DNA of 64,000 bases, taken from assembly GCF_001028625.1 (NCBI RefSeq), contig NZ_CP011805.1:1054001-1118000 (forward strand). Direction: 5' to 3'. Source of the DNA: Pelagerythrobacter marensis (GTDB lineage Bacteria; Pseudomonadota; Alphaproteobacteria; Sphingomonadales; Sphingomonadaceae). The notes beneath the pieces were generated by a model. It saw only the letters and a program-made list of their open reading frames with translations. It ran no database searches and was not told where the DNA came from. Positions 1 to 9,398 of the stretch are shown one piece after another. Both the position numbers and the translations under genes were made by a program. Each line of letters opens with the position of its first letter. The first letter of the stretch is position 1.

Positions 1-1344
1 CAGAACCAGTTCCTCCGCCATCGTCGGATGAATCGCGACCGTTGCGTCAAAATCCGCCTTGGTCAGCCCTGCCTTCACCGCCACCGCTGCCGCCTGCATG
101 ATTTCCGCCGCTTCCGGCCCGATCATGTGAATGCCGAGGATGCGGCCCGAATCCTCGTCGCACACCATCTTGTAGAGGCTGCGCTCGTTACGGCCGGCGA
201 GGACGTTCTTCATCGGGCGGAAGTCCGACTGAAACACCCGGACGGAACCGAACTTGTTACGCGCTTCGCCCTCGGTCAAGCCCACTGCCGCCAGCGGAGG
301 ATGGCTGAACACGGCGCTGGGTATGCAATCGTGATCGACCGCAACCGGATCGCCGCCCCCGAAAACGGTATCGGCAAAGGCTTGCCCTTCGCGGATTGCA
401 ACCGGGGTCAACTGCACGCGATCGGTCACATCGCCGACGGCATAGATGTGTTCGACGCTGGTCTTGCTGAAGCGATCGACCCGGATTTCGCCCTTGTCGC
501 CGGTTTCAACGCCCGCCTTCTCAAGCCCCAGCCCCTCGGTATTGGGGACACGCCCGGTCGCGAACAGCACGCAATCGACCACCATATCGTCGTGATTGGT
601 CATCGATACCGTGAGGGTGCCATCGCCGTTCTTCGCAATGCCGCGAAACTCGGCATGGAAGCGGAAGTCGATGCCCTTCATCATGCTGATTTGCAGCAGG
701 CGGTCGCGCAGCGCCTCGTCATAACCGCGCAGCAACTGGTCGCTGCGGTTAATGATCGTGACCTGGCTGCCGAATTCGTTGAAGATGCCAGCAAATTCAT
801 TGGCGATATAGCCGCCCCCGGCGATCAGGATGCGGCGCGGCATTGTTTCGAGGTGAAATGCCTCGTTGCTGGTGATGCCCAGTTCATGTCCCTCGCAATC
901 GGGGACGTGGGGCCGCGCACCGCTGGCGATCAGGATATGCTTTGCCGTCACCGTGCGCCCGCCGGAAAGCGCGATCTCGTGCGGTCCCACCAGTTCGGCG
1001 CGCTCGTTGATCACCTCAACCCCGTGGTTATCGAGCGTTTCGGTATAAAGGCCGTTCAGGCGATCGACGTCGCGAAGCACGTTGTCGCGCAATGTCGCCC
1101 AGTCGAATTTCGGATTATCGATCGTCCACCCGAAAGCCTTTGCATCTTCCAGATCCTCGGCAAAATGGGCGCCGTAAACGAGCATCTTCTTGGGCACGCA
1201 GCCGCGAATGACGCATGTTCCGCCGACACGGTGTTCTTCCGCCACGGCCACCCTTGCGCCGTGCGAGGCCGCAACGCGGCTGGCCCGGACGCCGCCCGAT
1301 CCGGCACCGATGGTGAATAGGTCGTAGTCGTACTGATCCGCCAT
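1..1344 (-). CDS. gor: Glutathione-disulfide reductase, partial (C-terminal end beyond window)
   Basis: NADPH-dependent flavoprotein that reduces glutathione disulfide in the cytoplasm. The first 448 codons are present; the last visible residues (HPTMAEELVL) are the conserved C-terminal active-site region, so only a few codons are missing. The N-terminus has a dinucleotide-binding motif (GAGSGGVRASR) and the redox-active disulfide GGTCVIRGCVPKK, followed by a second Rossmann fold (IAGGGYIANE) and the FAD-binding ATG/VGD region. The ATG start at 1344 follows AAGGAG at good spacing. The CVIRGC motif identifies glutathione reductase rather than dihydrolipoamide dehydrogenase. The downstream neighbour is a CDP-alcohol phosphatidyltransferase on the other side of its promoter region. 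Confidence 0.93.
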   Translation of the reverse strand, partial: MADQYDYDLFTIGAGSGGVRASRVAASHGARVAVAEEHRVGGTCVIRGCVPKKMLVYGAHFAEDLEDAKAFGWTIDNPKFDWATLRDNVLRDVDRLNGLYTETLDNHGVEVINERAELVGPHEIALSGGRTVTAKHILIASGARPHVPDCEGHELGITSNEAFHLETMPRRILIAGGGYIANEFAGIFNEFGSQVTIINRSDQLLRGYDEALRDRLLQISMMKGIDFRFHAEFRGIAKNGDGTLTVSMTNHDDMVVDCVLFATGRVPNTEGLGLEKAGVETGDKGEIRVDRFSKTSVEHIYAVGDVTDRVQLTPVAIREGQAFADTVFGGGDPVAVDHDCIPSAVFSHPPLAAVGLTEGEARNKFGSVRVFQSDFRPMKNVLAGRNERSLYKMVCDEDSGRILGIHMIGPEAAEIMQAAAVAVKAGLTKADFDATVAIHPTMAEELVL

Positions 1345-1420
1345 GCGCGCGCGCTCCTTGGTTGGATGCGCGATATGGCGGGCATGACGCCGCTTGCCAA
1401 CCATGCCGCTTGCGAACGGG

Positions 1421-2125
1421 TCAGTCGCGGCGGCGGTGGGCCGGTGGTTCCTCTTTCGCCAGGCGGCGCGCGGTGGAGGCTGTTTGCGCCGCGAACAGCG
1501 CGATCAGCAGCAGCCCGACGCCGCCGACAAACAGGTCAAAGATATTGAGCTGCCAGACGATCGGGCGCTCCGGCCCGGCAATGAACATCGCCAGCGTCAG
1601 GGCGATCAGGATCAGGCGCAGCTCCGTCGGCCCTGCATTGAGGTAGGACAGCCTCAGTTCGCCAAGCACGCGCACCGACAGGAACGCATGGATCGACATC
1701 AGCAGATATCCGACCAGCGCGATCAGGGCGACTTCCATCTCGACATAAGAACTGAGGCCGATGCCCACGACGACCAGCATAGTCGCGAAACCGTCGCAGC
1801 TGTGATCGAGGAAGTAGCCATAGCGCGGCCGTTCGATCTTGCGGAAACGGGCCAGGCTTCCGTCCAGCGAATCGCCGAACCAGTGGACCACGTATCCACC
1901 GATCGACAGCCACAGCCAGCCTGCGTCCAGATTGCTCGCCAGATAGCCGGCGAACACCAGCAGGGCACCGAACATGCCCGTGAACGTCAGCATGTCGGGG
2001 GTAACCCAGCCGGGCATGGCGGCGCACAAACGGTTGAGCGCCCGCCGCTCGACGCGGGCGATCAGGTTATCCTGAATGCGCTCGATCGGTGCGGCTGTGC
2101 CCCGGGGGAACTGTTCCATCGCCAA
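1421..2125 (-). CDS. CDP-alcohol phosphatidyltransferase family protein
   Basis: Integral membrane enzyme of 234 aa that would transfer a phosphatidyl group from a CDP-linked lipid to an alcohol acceptor, or use a CDP-alcohol on a lipid. The family signature is visible as DSLDGSLARF followed by GYFLDHSCD (D..DG..AR...G...D...D); the spacer between AR and G is 9 residues, one longer than the textbook pattern. Several hydrophobic helices follow (for example around MLVVVGIGL and LILIALTLAMFIAG). The C-terminal tail is basic. The alcohol substrate cannot be read from the sequence, so pgsA, pssA or pcs are not assigned. It lies on the same strand as the RhlE-like helicase, 84 bp downstream of it. 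Confidence 0.8.
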   Translation of the reverse strand: MAMEQFPRGTAAPIERIQDNLIARVERRALNRLCAAMPGWVTPDMLTFTGMFGALLVFAGYLASNLDAGWLWLSIGGYVVHWFGDSLDGSLARFRKIERPRYGYFLDHSCDGFATMLVVVGIGLSSYVEMEVALIALVGYLLMSIHAFLSVRVLGELRLSYLNAGPTELRLILIALTLAMFIAGPERPIVWQLNIFDLFVGGVGLLLIALFAAQTASTARRLAKEEPPAHRRRD

Positions 2126-2145
2126 TCTCTCCTTCAGGCTGGAGG

Positions 2146-2192
2146 GCGCCCGTGGGCGCGAGTTGCCGGCTCGCGCTTGGTCGAGAGCCGGC
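2146..2192 (-). terminator. Candidate intercistronic hairpins after the helicase gene
   Basis: Two inverted repeats lie between the helicase stop (2210) and the CDP-alcohol transferase start (2125). One is GCCGGCTC/GAGCCGGC (2165-2172 with 2185-2192, 12-nt loop); the other is GCGCCC/GGGCGC (2146-2151 with 2154-2159). No T-run follows, so this may be a pause, an RNA-processing site or a factor-dependent terminator rather than a classical intrinsic one. Confidence 0.3.
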
Positions 2193-2209
2193 AGCAGAGG
2201 TGCATCGTG

Positions 2210-3589
2210 TCAGGCCCGACCGCTACGACCGGGACGCCTGCGGCGGCGCTGTTGCTGGGGCCGACCGCCTTCGCCTTCCCCACTGCGCCCTTCGGCAGCG
2301 CGGGGCTTGCCCGCGCGACCGGGATGCTTGGAGCTCGACTTGCGCTGCTCTCCCGAACGCCCGTCACCGCGCGGCTTGACCGCGACCCTCTGGCGGGGCT
2401 GGCGCGGTTCCGGCTTGGTCGGCCCGACGCCTTCCACCACCGCACGGAAATTGTCCGGCAGTGGCAGGCGTTCGAATTCCGCATCCGTCGTCTTGCGAAT
2501 ATCCTTCAGATAAGCTCGCTCGTCCTCAGCACAGAAAGCGATTGCGATCCCGTCCGCCCCCGCACGCGCGGTGCGGCCAATGCGGTGGACGTACTGTTCG
2601 GGCACGTTGGGCAGCTCGTAATTGACCACGTGGCTGACGCCCGGAATGTCGATCCCGCGCGCCGCAACGTCGGTGGCGACGAGAACCGGCGTCTTCGCCG
2701 AACGGAACTCGCTCAGCGCACGCTCGCGCTGCGGCTGGCTCTTGTTGCCGTGAATGGCGTTGGCGGGGACGCCGGCCTGGGCCAGTTTCTTCACCACGCG
2801 ATCCGCGCCGTGCTTGGTACGGGTGAACACCAGAACACGCTCGATCTTGCCCGGCACCGGATGGCGCCCGCGCAGGATCATTTCGAGCAGGGTCTGCTTC
2901 TCGTCCTGCTGGACCATGAACAGGTACTGCGCGATCCGCTCTGCAGTCGTGCTTTCGGGCGTGACCGAGACATGGACCGGCTGGCGGCAATATTTGCCGA
3001 CCAGTTCCTTGATCTGCTTGGGCATCGTGGCACTGAAGAACAGCGTCTGGCGGTCTTCGGGCACGAGCTGGCTGATCTTGCGCAGGGCATGGATGAAGCC
3101 GAGGTCGAGCATCTGGTCCGCCTCGTCCAGGACGAGGATCTCGACCGAACCCAGGCCAAAGGCCTTCTGATCGATCAGGTCGAGCAGGCGGCCCGGCGTG
3201 GCGACCAGAATGTCGGTGCCGCGGTGCAGCTTGTTGCGATCCTTGTTGACCGAAGTGCCGCCGACGATCGACTGCACTTTAAGGCCGGCGAGCGCGCCGT
3301 AATCCTTCGCCGACTGGGCGATCTGCCCGGCCAGTTCGCGCGTGGGGGCGAGCACGAGCATACGGCACGATTTGAACGGCGTCTGCCGCCCCGCCTCGCG
3401 CAGCCGGTCGATGCTGGGCAGCATGAAAGCCGCCGTCTTGCCCGTTCCCGTCTGCGCGATACCCAAGAGGTCGCGGCCTTCGAGCACGGGGGGAATGGCC
3501 TGCGCCTGGATCGGCGTGGGCGTGTTGTAACCTTTCAGGTCGAGCGCCTGAAGAACGGGCTGCGACAGCCCGAGTTGATCGAATGTCAT
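2210..3589 (-). CDS. rhlE: DEAD-box ATP-dependent RNA helicase, RhlE-like
   Basis: ATP-dependent RNA unwinding enzyme, probably acting in ribosome assembly or RNA turnover in the cytoplasm. From the ATG at 3589 the protein is 459 aa. It shows the Q motif (GYNTPTPIQAQAIP), motif I (AQTGTGKTAAF), PTRELAGQI, TPGRLLDL, DEAD, SAT, and in the second RecA domain RGIDIPGVSHVVNYELP and HRIGRTARAG. After about residue 380 comes a low-complexity basic, Arg/Lys/Gly-rich tail, typical of RhlE helicases and likely RNA-binding. The frame is open upstream to 3781, but that extension has no homologous character and the conserved family start is MTFDQLGLS, so 3589 is preferred. Confidence 0.9.
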   Translation of the reverse strand: MTFDQLGLSQPVLQALDLKGYNTPTPIQAQAIPPVLEGRDLLGIAQTGTGKTAAFMLPSIDRLREAGRQTPFKSCRMLVLAPTRELAGQIAQSAKDYGALAGLKVQSIVGGTSVNKDRNKLHRGTDILVATPGRLLDLIDQKAFGLGSVEILVLDEADQMLDLGFIHALRKISQLVPEDRQTLFFSATMPKQIKELVGKYCRQPVHVSVTPESTTAERIAQYLFMVQQDEKQTLLEMILRGRHPVPGKIERVLVFTRTKHGADRVVKKLAQAGVPANAIHGNKSQPQRERALSEFRSAKTPVLVATDVAARGIDIPGVSHVVNYELPNVPEQYVHRIGRTARAGADGIAIAFCAEDERAYLKDIRKTTDAEFERLPLPDNFRAVVEGVGPTKPEPRQPRQRVAVKPRGDGRSGEQRKSSSKHPGRAGKPRAAEGRSGEGEGGRPQQQRRRRRPGRSGRA

Positions 3590-3784
3590 ATGAATAAAAC
3601 TCGCAATACATGCGACGCGCAGCCGGAAATGGCGCGCGGCGCGGGGGTTGAAACCGCCCGCGTGAAAAGGGAAGTCTTTGAGAAAACCGAAACGCGGCCG
3701 GGGTGTCCCATGTCTCGGGATCACCACTTCACGCTGGCACGCGCGTTTCGCTGGGCAGGCAAATGGGCGTAAACTTGCCAAAAG

Positions 3785-5182
3785 TCAATCGCCCGTTTGC
3801 AATGCCTCCTTGCTGGCGGCCGTCGCCAGAACGTCGGCCGGGGCCAGAACGCGCCACACGACGCCATCGGGCGCGTAGTCCAGCGTCACCTGGGCGCGCA
3901 TCGCCATTGCCGGATTGCGCTTGATAATCGTGGTCCCGAACCCAGAGCGCGTTGGCGAAACGACCGGCGGGCCGTCGCGTTCGCGCCACTCCAGATCGAG
4001 CATGGCGGCACCGTCGCGTTCCTCCACGCGCCAGCGCAGCGCGACCCGGCCTTTCGCATTGGACAGCGCGCCGTACTTGGCCGCGTTGGTGGCCAGTTCG
4101 TGGATCGCCAGACCCAGTGCCTCGGCCGCAGCCGGCTTCAGCTTCACATCGTCGGGCCCGTCGAACTCCACCCGCCCTTCCGAAATGTCACTGACATGCA
4201 GGATCTGCGACTGCGCGATGTCCGCCACCGTGACGCCGATCCAGTTGCCGCTGGTCAGCAGGTCCTGATTGGCGGAGAGGGCGGAGATTCGCCGGGTCAG
4301 CGCGTCGACCAGGTCGGGATCGCTGTCGCCCACAGTGCGCTGGATGATCGCCTGGATCGTGGCCATGATATTGCGTGAACGATGATTGACCTCGTTCATC
4401 AGCAGTCGGATGCGCTCGTTCGTCTCGCGTTCTTCGGTGATATCGGTGTTGGTCCCGCACCAAAGGATCACTTCGCCATTGTCGTCGCGCAGCGGCTGCG
4501 CCTGCGTGAGGAACCAGCGGTAATCGCCATCCTTGCCGCGCAGGGGGAACGTGTCGGTCCACGGTTCACCCGTATCCCACGACCGCTGGACATGCTCCAC
4601 CACCCGGTCGACATGATCGGGGTGATGCACGGCGCGCCAGCCCCATCCCTGCATTTCGTCCAGAGTGGTCCCGGTGTAATCGTACCACCGCTGATTATAC
4701 CAGAACAGCCACCCCTCGCGGTCGGCCATCCAGGCGAGCTGCGGGATGTTGTTGGCGAGCGCTTCGAACCGTTGGCGGCTTTGCAGCAGCTCGGCGCGCA
4801 GGGTGGCCTGTTCGCGCAAGTCGTTGGCGATCTTCGATGCGCCGATAATCGTCCCTTCCGCATCGCGGATCGGCGACACGGTGATGGCAACGGGGATGAG
4901 CGTGCCGTCCGCCCTCAGCCGCATGGTCTCGAACTTGGGCACCAGTTCGCCGCCGCGAACGCGCGCGAGAATGGCGTCTTCTTCCCCCTGTCGGTCGGCC
5001 GGGATGATCCGCCGGATCGAATTGCCGATCATGTCCGCCGCGGGTATGTCGAAAAGCCGCTCCGCCGCGGCATTCCAGCTCATCACGATACCGTTCAGAT
5101 CCTTCGAGACGATCGCGTCCGAAGAATGGTTTACGATCGCGGCCAGATGCGCGTCGCGAAAGGTGTCCGGCTGCCCCTGCAC
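3785..5182 (-). CDS. PAS-domain sensor histidine kinase, HWE family
   Basis: Soluble sensor kinase of 465 aa. Two PAS modules are visible: about residues 10-125 (ending in a PAC-like MRLRADGTLIPVAITVSPIRD) and about 135-255 (WLFWYNQRWYDYTGTT, then GKDGDYRWFLTQAQP and GTNTDITEE). The kinase part has the H-box NEVNHRSRN (His about 267), an N-box (AIHELATNAAKYGALS), the W-x-E residues in EWRERDGPP and GFGTTII. These place it in the HWE/HisKA_2 group common in alphaproteobacteria, often linked to light or general stress sensing. The start is a GTG at 5182; an in-frame TAG lies four codons upstream, so the start cannot be much earlier. No response regulator lies next to it, so its partner is unknown. 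Confidence 0.87.
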   Translation of the reverse strand: MQGQPDTFRDAHLAAIVNHSSDAIVSKDLNGIVMSWNAAAERLFDIPAADMIGNSIRRIIPADRQGEEDAILARVRGGELVPKFETMRLRADGTLIPVAITVSPIRDAEGTIIGASKIANDLREQATLRAELLQSRQRFEALANNIPQLAWMADREGWLFWYNQRWYDYTGTTLDEMQGWGWRAVHHPDHVDRVVEHVQRSWDTGEPWTDTFPLRGKDGDYRWFLTQAQPLRDDNGEVILWCGTNTDITEERETNERIRLLMNEVNHRSRNIMATIQAIIQRTVGDSDPDLVDALTRRISALSANQDLLTSGNWIGVTVADIAQSQILHVSDISEGRVEFDGPDDVKLKPAAAEALGLAIHELATNAAKYGALSNAKGRVALRWRVEERDGAAMLDLEWRERDGPPVVSPTRSGFGTTIIKRNPAMAMRAQVTLDYAPDGVVWRVLAPADVLATAASKEALQTGD

Positions 5183-5278
5183 CAGCGACCACTAGCATAT
5201 AGCCGGTTGGAAACAACGGATTTCGATATGACAAAAAGCAGGTTTCAGACCGCCTTTTGCCGGCGCTGAAACGGCCGG

Positions 5279-6145
5279 TCAGATCATGCCCAGCTGTTCC
5301 GCAGCCAATTGCTGTAGTGCGGCGGCGACCGGGGTCGAGATACCCAGATCGCGCGCCGCGCGCTCGTCCGGCCCCAGCGTGCGCGGATCGATGCCGGTGA
5401 CGTAACCGAACACGATCAGCGCTTCGAGATAGGAGCCGTGCGCACTCGCGTGATATTGGTCGTGGCTCCACAGATCGATCTTGCCGAATGCGCGCCCGTT
5501 ATAGGGATTGGAATCGGCGAGACCGCGCGCAAACGCCCGGTTCCAGCCTTCGCCCACCGGGATGACCCCGTCGATATCCTGCGAAGCGGCATGAACCGTG
5601 TCCATCGCCGCGCGCAAGTCCAGCGCCATCGCAGCGAGCGGCCTGCCATGCCAGTGCCCTTCTTCGCGATAGACCTGATCCGCACGCGACCAGGTGGCCA
5701 TGAGATAGACTTTCACCGCGGGATTGGCGCGGGTGAACATCGCAGCGAGCGCCGGCGCGTCCTGTGCCGTTGCCGTTGCATCGCCCGGCCTTTCAGGGTC
5801 GAGCACCGAATACTGCTGCATGACCACCACGTCCCAGGCGGCGTCGATCGCCTCGCGCCGTTCGCGCAAATGGAACCCGAGCGTCGAGCCCCCGCGAAGT
5901 TCGTGCGAAACGTTCCATTCGGCCCCCGCCTGTTCCGCAAACGTGGCGAACAGCGCGGGCACGCCGCCTACCCCTTCATCATTGAGGTCATCGACCGTGT
6001 CGGGGCGATAGCGAAGCACCGGCGATCCGGCACCCTGGGTGAAACTGTTGCCGATGAACAGGATCGTGCGCGGTTCCTCGTGTGCGGCAGCCGGCGAAAC
6101 GCCGATCAGCAGCGCAACCGCAAACATGATGAAGGATCGCAGCAT
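5279..6145 (-). CDS. Exported SGNH/GDSL-type hydrolase
   Basis: 288-aa protein with a clear signal peptide (MLRSFIMFAVALLIGVSPAAAHEE), so probably periplasmic. Directly after it comes ILFIGNSFTQG, the block I motif of SGNH hydrolases with the nucleophilic Ser in GNS. A later SHDQYHAS segment could hold the catalytic Asp/His pair. The substrate (ester, carbohydrate acetyl group or lipid) cannot be inferred. The ATG at 6145 is preceded by GGAAGGGA at ideal spacing, so a longer in-frame extension that would overlap pgi is rejected. It lies 55 bp downstream of pgi on the same strand and may be co-transcribed with it. Confidence 0.75.
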   Translation of the reverse strand: MLRSFIMFAVALLIGVSPAAAHEEPRTILFIGNSFTQGAGSPVLRYRPDTVDDLNDEGVGGVPALFATFAEQAGAEWNVSHELRGGSTLGFHLRERREAIDAAWDVVVMQQYSVLDPERPGDATATAQDAPALAAMFTRANPAVKVYLMATWSRADQVYREEGHWHGRPLAAMALDLRAAMDTVHAASQDIDGVIPVGEGWNRAFARGLADSNPYNGRAFGKIDLWSHDQYHASAHGSYLEALIVFGYVTGIDPRTLGPDERAARDLGISTPVAAALQQLAAEQLGMI

Positions 6146-6200
6146 TTTCCCTTCCTTCCGGCTATCGGCAATGGCGGCTACCGACGGCGGGCTGTAAGGT

Positions 6201-7727
6201 CTATCCCAGACCCGCGGCATCCAGCAACGCCTGCGTACCGGGATCGAAATCCCCCCCGCCCGCATCGATTTCCTTCGCCATCCGCTTGCCCAGTTCAACA
6301 CCGAATTGATCGAACGGGTTGATCCCCATCAGCACCGCATTGGCAAACGTGCGGTGTTCGTGAAACGCCACCAGCGCGCCGAAGGTCGCCGGATCGATAT
6401 CGTCGCACAGGATCGTGGCGCTGGGCCGATCGCCGGGGAAATGGCGCGCCGGGTCCTCGCCCTTGTCGCCCGCCATCAACGCCGCGCCCTGGGCGAAGCA
6501 GTTGGTCAGCAGAATTCTGTGATGCGCAGGATCGAGCGCATCGCCCGGCGCGATGCTGGCAATGAAATCGACCGGCACGAGATGGGTGCCCTGATGCAGC
6601 AGTTGGAACACAGCGTGCTGCGCGTCGGTCCCCACCCCGCCCCAGGTTATCGGTGCAGTCGGGCCGGAAACGGGTTCCTGCCCGGCGGTCACCCGCTTGC
6701 CATTCGATTCCATTTCCAGCTGCTGCAGATAGTCGGGCAGCAGGGTCAGCCGTTCGTCGTAGGCAAAAACCGCGCGTGTCTGGCAATCGCGGATGCGCGC
6801 ATAATACAGGTCGGAAAATGCGGCACGCAGCGGCAGGTTGTCGCGCCCGTCCGCGGTTTCGAAATGGGCATCCATCGCCCGCGCGCCCGCCAGCAGCTCG
6901 CGAAATTCGTCCATCCCGATGGCAAGGGCGACCGGAAAACCGATGCTGGACCACAGCGAATAGCGCCCGCCGACCGTTTCGGGAAAGGGCAGGACGCGCG
7001 TTTCGTCGACGCCCCATTCCACCGCCTTTTCGGGGCTGGCGGTCAGCGCCACGACCCGGCCGGACGGGTCGGCAACGCCATTGTCGGCCAGCCAGGCAAG
7101 CGCGGTGGCGGCATTGGTCATCGTTTCGATGGTCGTGAAAGTCTTGCTGGCGACCGCTATCAGCGTCTTCGCCGGGTCGCAGGCGGCGAAGGCACGTTCC
7201 AGCGCGAGCCCGTCGATATTCGAAACGACGTGAACATCCACCCGCGCCCCGTCGCGTGTCAGCGCGTCGATTGCCAATGCGGGGCCCAGCGCACTGCCGC
7301 CGATACCGATGTGGATCAGGTGCCTCACATCTCCCAGCGCGCCGTCGTGGATCGCCTCAACCAGCATATCCATGCGGCGCAGCAGCGCCTCTGCCTCTTC
7401 CACCTTGGCCGGATCGCCCGATCCGCGCATTGCCGGGTGCGTGGCCGCGCGTCCTTCGGTCGGATTGACGATTTCGGCATCGAACAGCTTGCGGCGCATC
7501 GCCGCGAAGCCGGCAGCGTCCGCCAGCGCTTCGAAACGCGTGCAGAGCGCATCGTCCAGATGCGTCTTGGACCAGTCGAAACGGATGTTCCCACCCTCGT
7601 CCCCCGGCAGCGCCAAAGTGCCCGAAAAGCGCGCGGCGCGCCCTTCGTCGGCGTGAAACAGTTCGTCCAGTGTTCGCCGCGGCACCGCCGCGATCGCATC
7701 CCATGCCGCCGAAACCGCTTCGCTCAT
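6201..7727 (-). CDS. pgi: Glucose-6-phosphate isomerase
   Basis: Cytoplasmic enzyme interconverting glucose 6-phosphate and fructose 6-phosphate. The 508-aa product carries the sugar-isomerase core: IHIGIGGSALGP, VASKTFTTIETMTN (phosphate-binding SKTFTT), the PGI signature GGRYSLWSSIGFPVAL, and the C-terminal NPFDQFGVELGKRMAKEI with the conserved Lys. It is somewhat shorter than the roughly 550-aa E. coli enzyme, as is common in sphingomonads. It is divergent from lepB across a 175-bp region. In this window it belongs with fba, pgk, gap and tkt near 43-50 kb in hexose and triose metabolism. Confidence 0.95.
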   Translation of the reverse strand: MSEAVSAAWDAIAAVPRRTLDELFHADEGRAARFSGTLALPGDEGGNIRFDWSKTHLDDALCTRFEALADAAGFAAMRRKLFDAEIVNPTEGRAATHPAMRGSGDPAKVEEAEALLRRMDMLVEAIHDGALGDVRHLIHIGIGGSALGPALAIDALTRDGARVDVHVVSNIDGLALERAFAACDPAKTLIAVASKTFTTIETMTNAATALAWLADNGVADPSGRVVALTASPEKAVEWGVDETRVLPFPETVGGRYSLWSSIGFPVALAIGMDEFRELLAGARAMDAHFETADGRDNLPLRAAFSDLYYARIRDCQTRAVFAYDERLTLLPDYLQQLEMESNGKRVTAGQEPVSGPTAPITWGGVGTDAQHAVFQLLHQGTHLVPVDFIASIAPGDALDPAHHRILLTNCFAQGAALMAGDKGEDPARHFPGDRPSATILCDDIDPATFGALVAFHEHRTFANAVLMGINPFDQFGVELGKRMAKEIDAGGGDFDPGTQALLDAAGLG

Positions 7728-7902
7728 GCGAAATTCCCTTTCCTACATCGCCCCCACCCGACTAGGGCTTGTGGCCATGTTTTCAAGCACGACGATCGCT
7801 TCCGATGGCACTCTGCCGAAAAGTCACAGCCATCTGCCCCTGTGCGGCGCGGAGCGCGGGTTTCGCGGTTTTCAAGTCGTGGCACGAGCGTAACAGGCCC
7901 GC

Positions 7903-8730
7903 ATGACCCAGACCGCCCCCGCCGCGCCCGAATCCGAAGCCCCTGCCGAAGAGCAGGGCGAAACCCTGGGCAGCTTCACCTGGTTCCTGATCAAGCTCGC
8001 GCTGGCGGTGCTGATCTTCCGCAGCTTCATCTTCTCGCCCTTTTCGATACCCAGCGAATCCATGCTCCCCCGGCTGATGAACGGGGACTATCTGATCGCG
8101 GCAAAGTGGCCTTACGGTTTCAGCAGCCACTCGCTGCCATTCTCTTTGCCGCTGATCCCGGGCCGGATCTTCGCTGGCGAGCCGGAACCGGGCGATGTCG
8201 TGATCTTCAAGCATCCCGTCGACGGGGCGGATTACATCAAGCGCGCCATCGCCCTGCCCGGCGAAACGGTGGAAATGCGCAACGGCCAGCTGTCGATCGA
8301 CGGGGAGCTGGTGGAAAAGGACCGGATCGAAGATTTCGTGGTTCCCGTCTCGCCCAACACCGGCTGCGCTTGGGGCGGTGTGCACGAACGGACATCCGAC
8401 GGCGAGCAATGCCGTTATCCGCGGTTCCTCGAAACGCTGCCTTCGGGCCGCAGTTACGAAGTGCTCGATTTCGGGCGCACGCCGCAGGACGATTTCGGCC
8501 CTCTGATCGTGCCCGACGGGCAGCTGTTCGTTCTGGGCGACAACCGCGACAATTCGCAGGATAGCCGCTTCCCGCCGACACCCGGCGGCGGCGTTGGCCT
8601 GGTGCCGCAGGAAAACCTGGTTGGCCGGGCAAGCATGCTCGTCTGGTCGACCGATGGCAGCGCGGAATGGCTGTTGCCCTGGACCTGGTTCACCGCCGCG
8701 CGCTGGGATCGGATCGGAGACGGGCTGTGA
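7903..8730 (+). CDS. lepB: Signal peptidase I
   Basis: Inner-membrane serine protease that removes signal peptides from exported proteins. The 275-aa product has one N-terminal transmembrane helix (about residues 25-45, FTWFLIKLALAVLIFRSFI), the catalytic Ser in FSIPSESMLP, the catalytic Lys in DYIKRAIALPGE, and the C-terminal signature GDNRDNSQDSRF. The insertion with two cysteines (NTGCAWGG, GEQCRYP) is common in alphaproteobacterial members. Its TGA overlaps the GTG start of rnc in the sequence GTGA, so translation is probably coupled. It is the first gene of lepB-rnc-era. Confidence 0.95.
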   Translation: MTQTAPAAPESEAPAEEQGETLGSFTWFLIKLALAVLIFRSFIFSPFSIPSESMLPRLMNGDYLIAAKWPYGFSSHSLPFSLPLIPGRIFAGEPEPGDVVIFKHPVDGADYIKRAIALPGETVEMRNGQLSIDGELVEKDRIEDFVVPVSPNTGCAWGGVHERTSDGEQCRYPRFLETLPSGRSYEVLDFGRTPQDDFGPLIVPDGQLFVLGDNRDNSQDSRFPPTPGGGVGLVPQENLVGRASMLVWSTDGSAEWLLPWTWFTAARWDRIGDGL

Positions 8731-9398
8731 GCCGGCTGGACCGCAAAACGCGCGGCTGGCTGGAAGCGACCGGCTTTACCGTCACCGACGAGGGGTTGTG
8801 GCAGGAGGCGCTTACGCACGGCAGCACCGGGGAATCGCAGCATTACCAGCGGCTGGAATTCCTCGGCGATCGTGTCCTTGGCCTCGCCATCGCCGGCTGG
8901 CTGTATGAGCGGACGGGTGACGACGAAGGGAAGCTGGCGCAGCGGCTGAACGCGCTGGTGAGCAAGCGAGCCTGTGCCGCAGTCGCGCGCGATCTCGACG
9001 TTTCGGCACATATCCGGCTGGGCAAGCAGGCCCGCGACGATGGCGCAGCGGACAGCGAAAACGTGCTGGGCGATGTGATGGAGGCCTTGCTCGGCGCCAG
9101 CTACCTCGCCGGTGGGTTCGATGCGACGCGCGATATCGTCCGGCGGCTCTGGCGCAATCAGGTGGAAGGGCACGCCGGGCGTTCCAAACATCCGAAGAGC
9201 GCGTTGCAGGAATGGGCCGCGGGCAATCAGCGCCGGCCACCGGAATACGAGCTGCTCGATCGTTCGGGGCCGGACCACGCCGCACGCTTCACCGTTCGGG
9301 TGGTCGTGCACAATGTCGGCGAAGCGCAGGCGACCGCCGGCAGCAAGCAGGAGGCGGAAACCGCCGCCGCGCAAAAGTTTATGGAGACCTTCGGGTGA
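8727..9398 (+). CDS. rnc: Ribonuclease III
   Basis: Double-strand-specific endoribonuclease for rRNA and mRNA processing. The 223-aa product shows the RNase III signature RLEFLGDRVLGLAIA, a second acidic cluster ENVLGDVMEALLGASYLAGG with metal-binding Asp/Glu, and a C-terminal double-stranded RNA-binding domain ending SKQEAETAAAQKFMETFG. The start is GTG at 8727 (VSRLDRKTRGW), inside the lepB stop codon; in-frame ATG codons further upstream lie within lepB and are not needed. Its own stop overlaps the GTG of era in the same GTGA arrangement. Confidence 0.95.
   Translation: MSRLDRKTRGWLEATGFTVTDEGLWQEALTHGSTGESQHYQRLEFLGDRVLGLAIAGWLYERTGDDEGKLAQRLNALVSKRACAAVARDLDVSAHIRLGKQARDDGAADSENVLGDVMEALLGASYLAGGFDATRDIVRRLWRNQVEGHAGRSKHPKSALQEWAAGNQRRPPEYELLDRSGPDHAARFTVRVVVHNVGEAQATAGSKQEAETAAAQKFMETFG

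Noticed and set aside
1394..3772. 792-codon plus-strand open frame across the phosphatidyltransferase and helicase genes
   Set aside because: It runs antisense to two well-supported genes and shows no recognisable domain.
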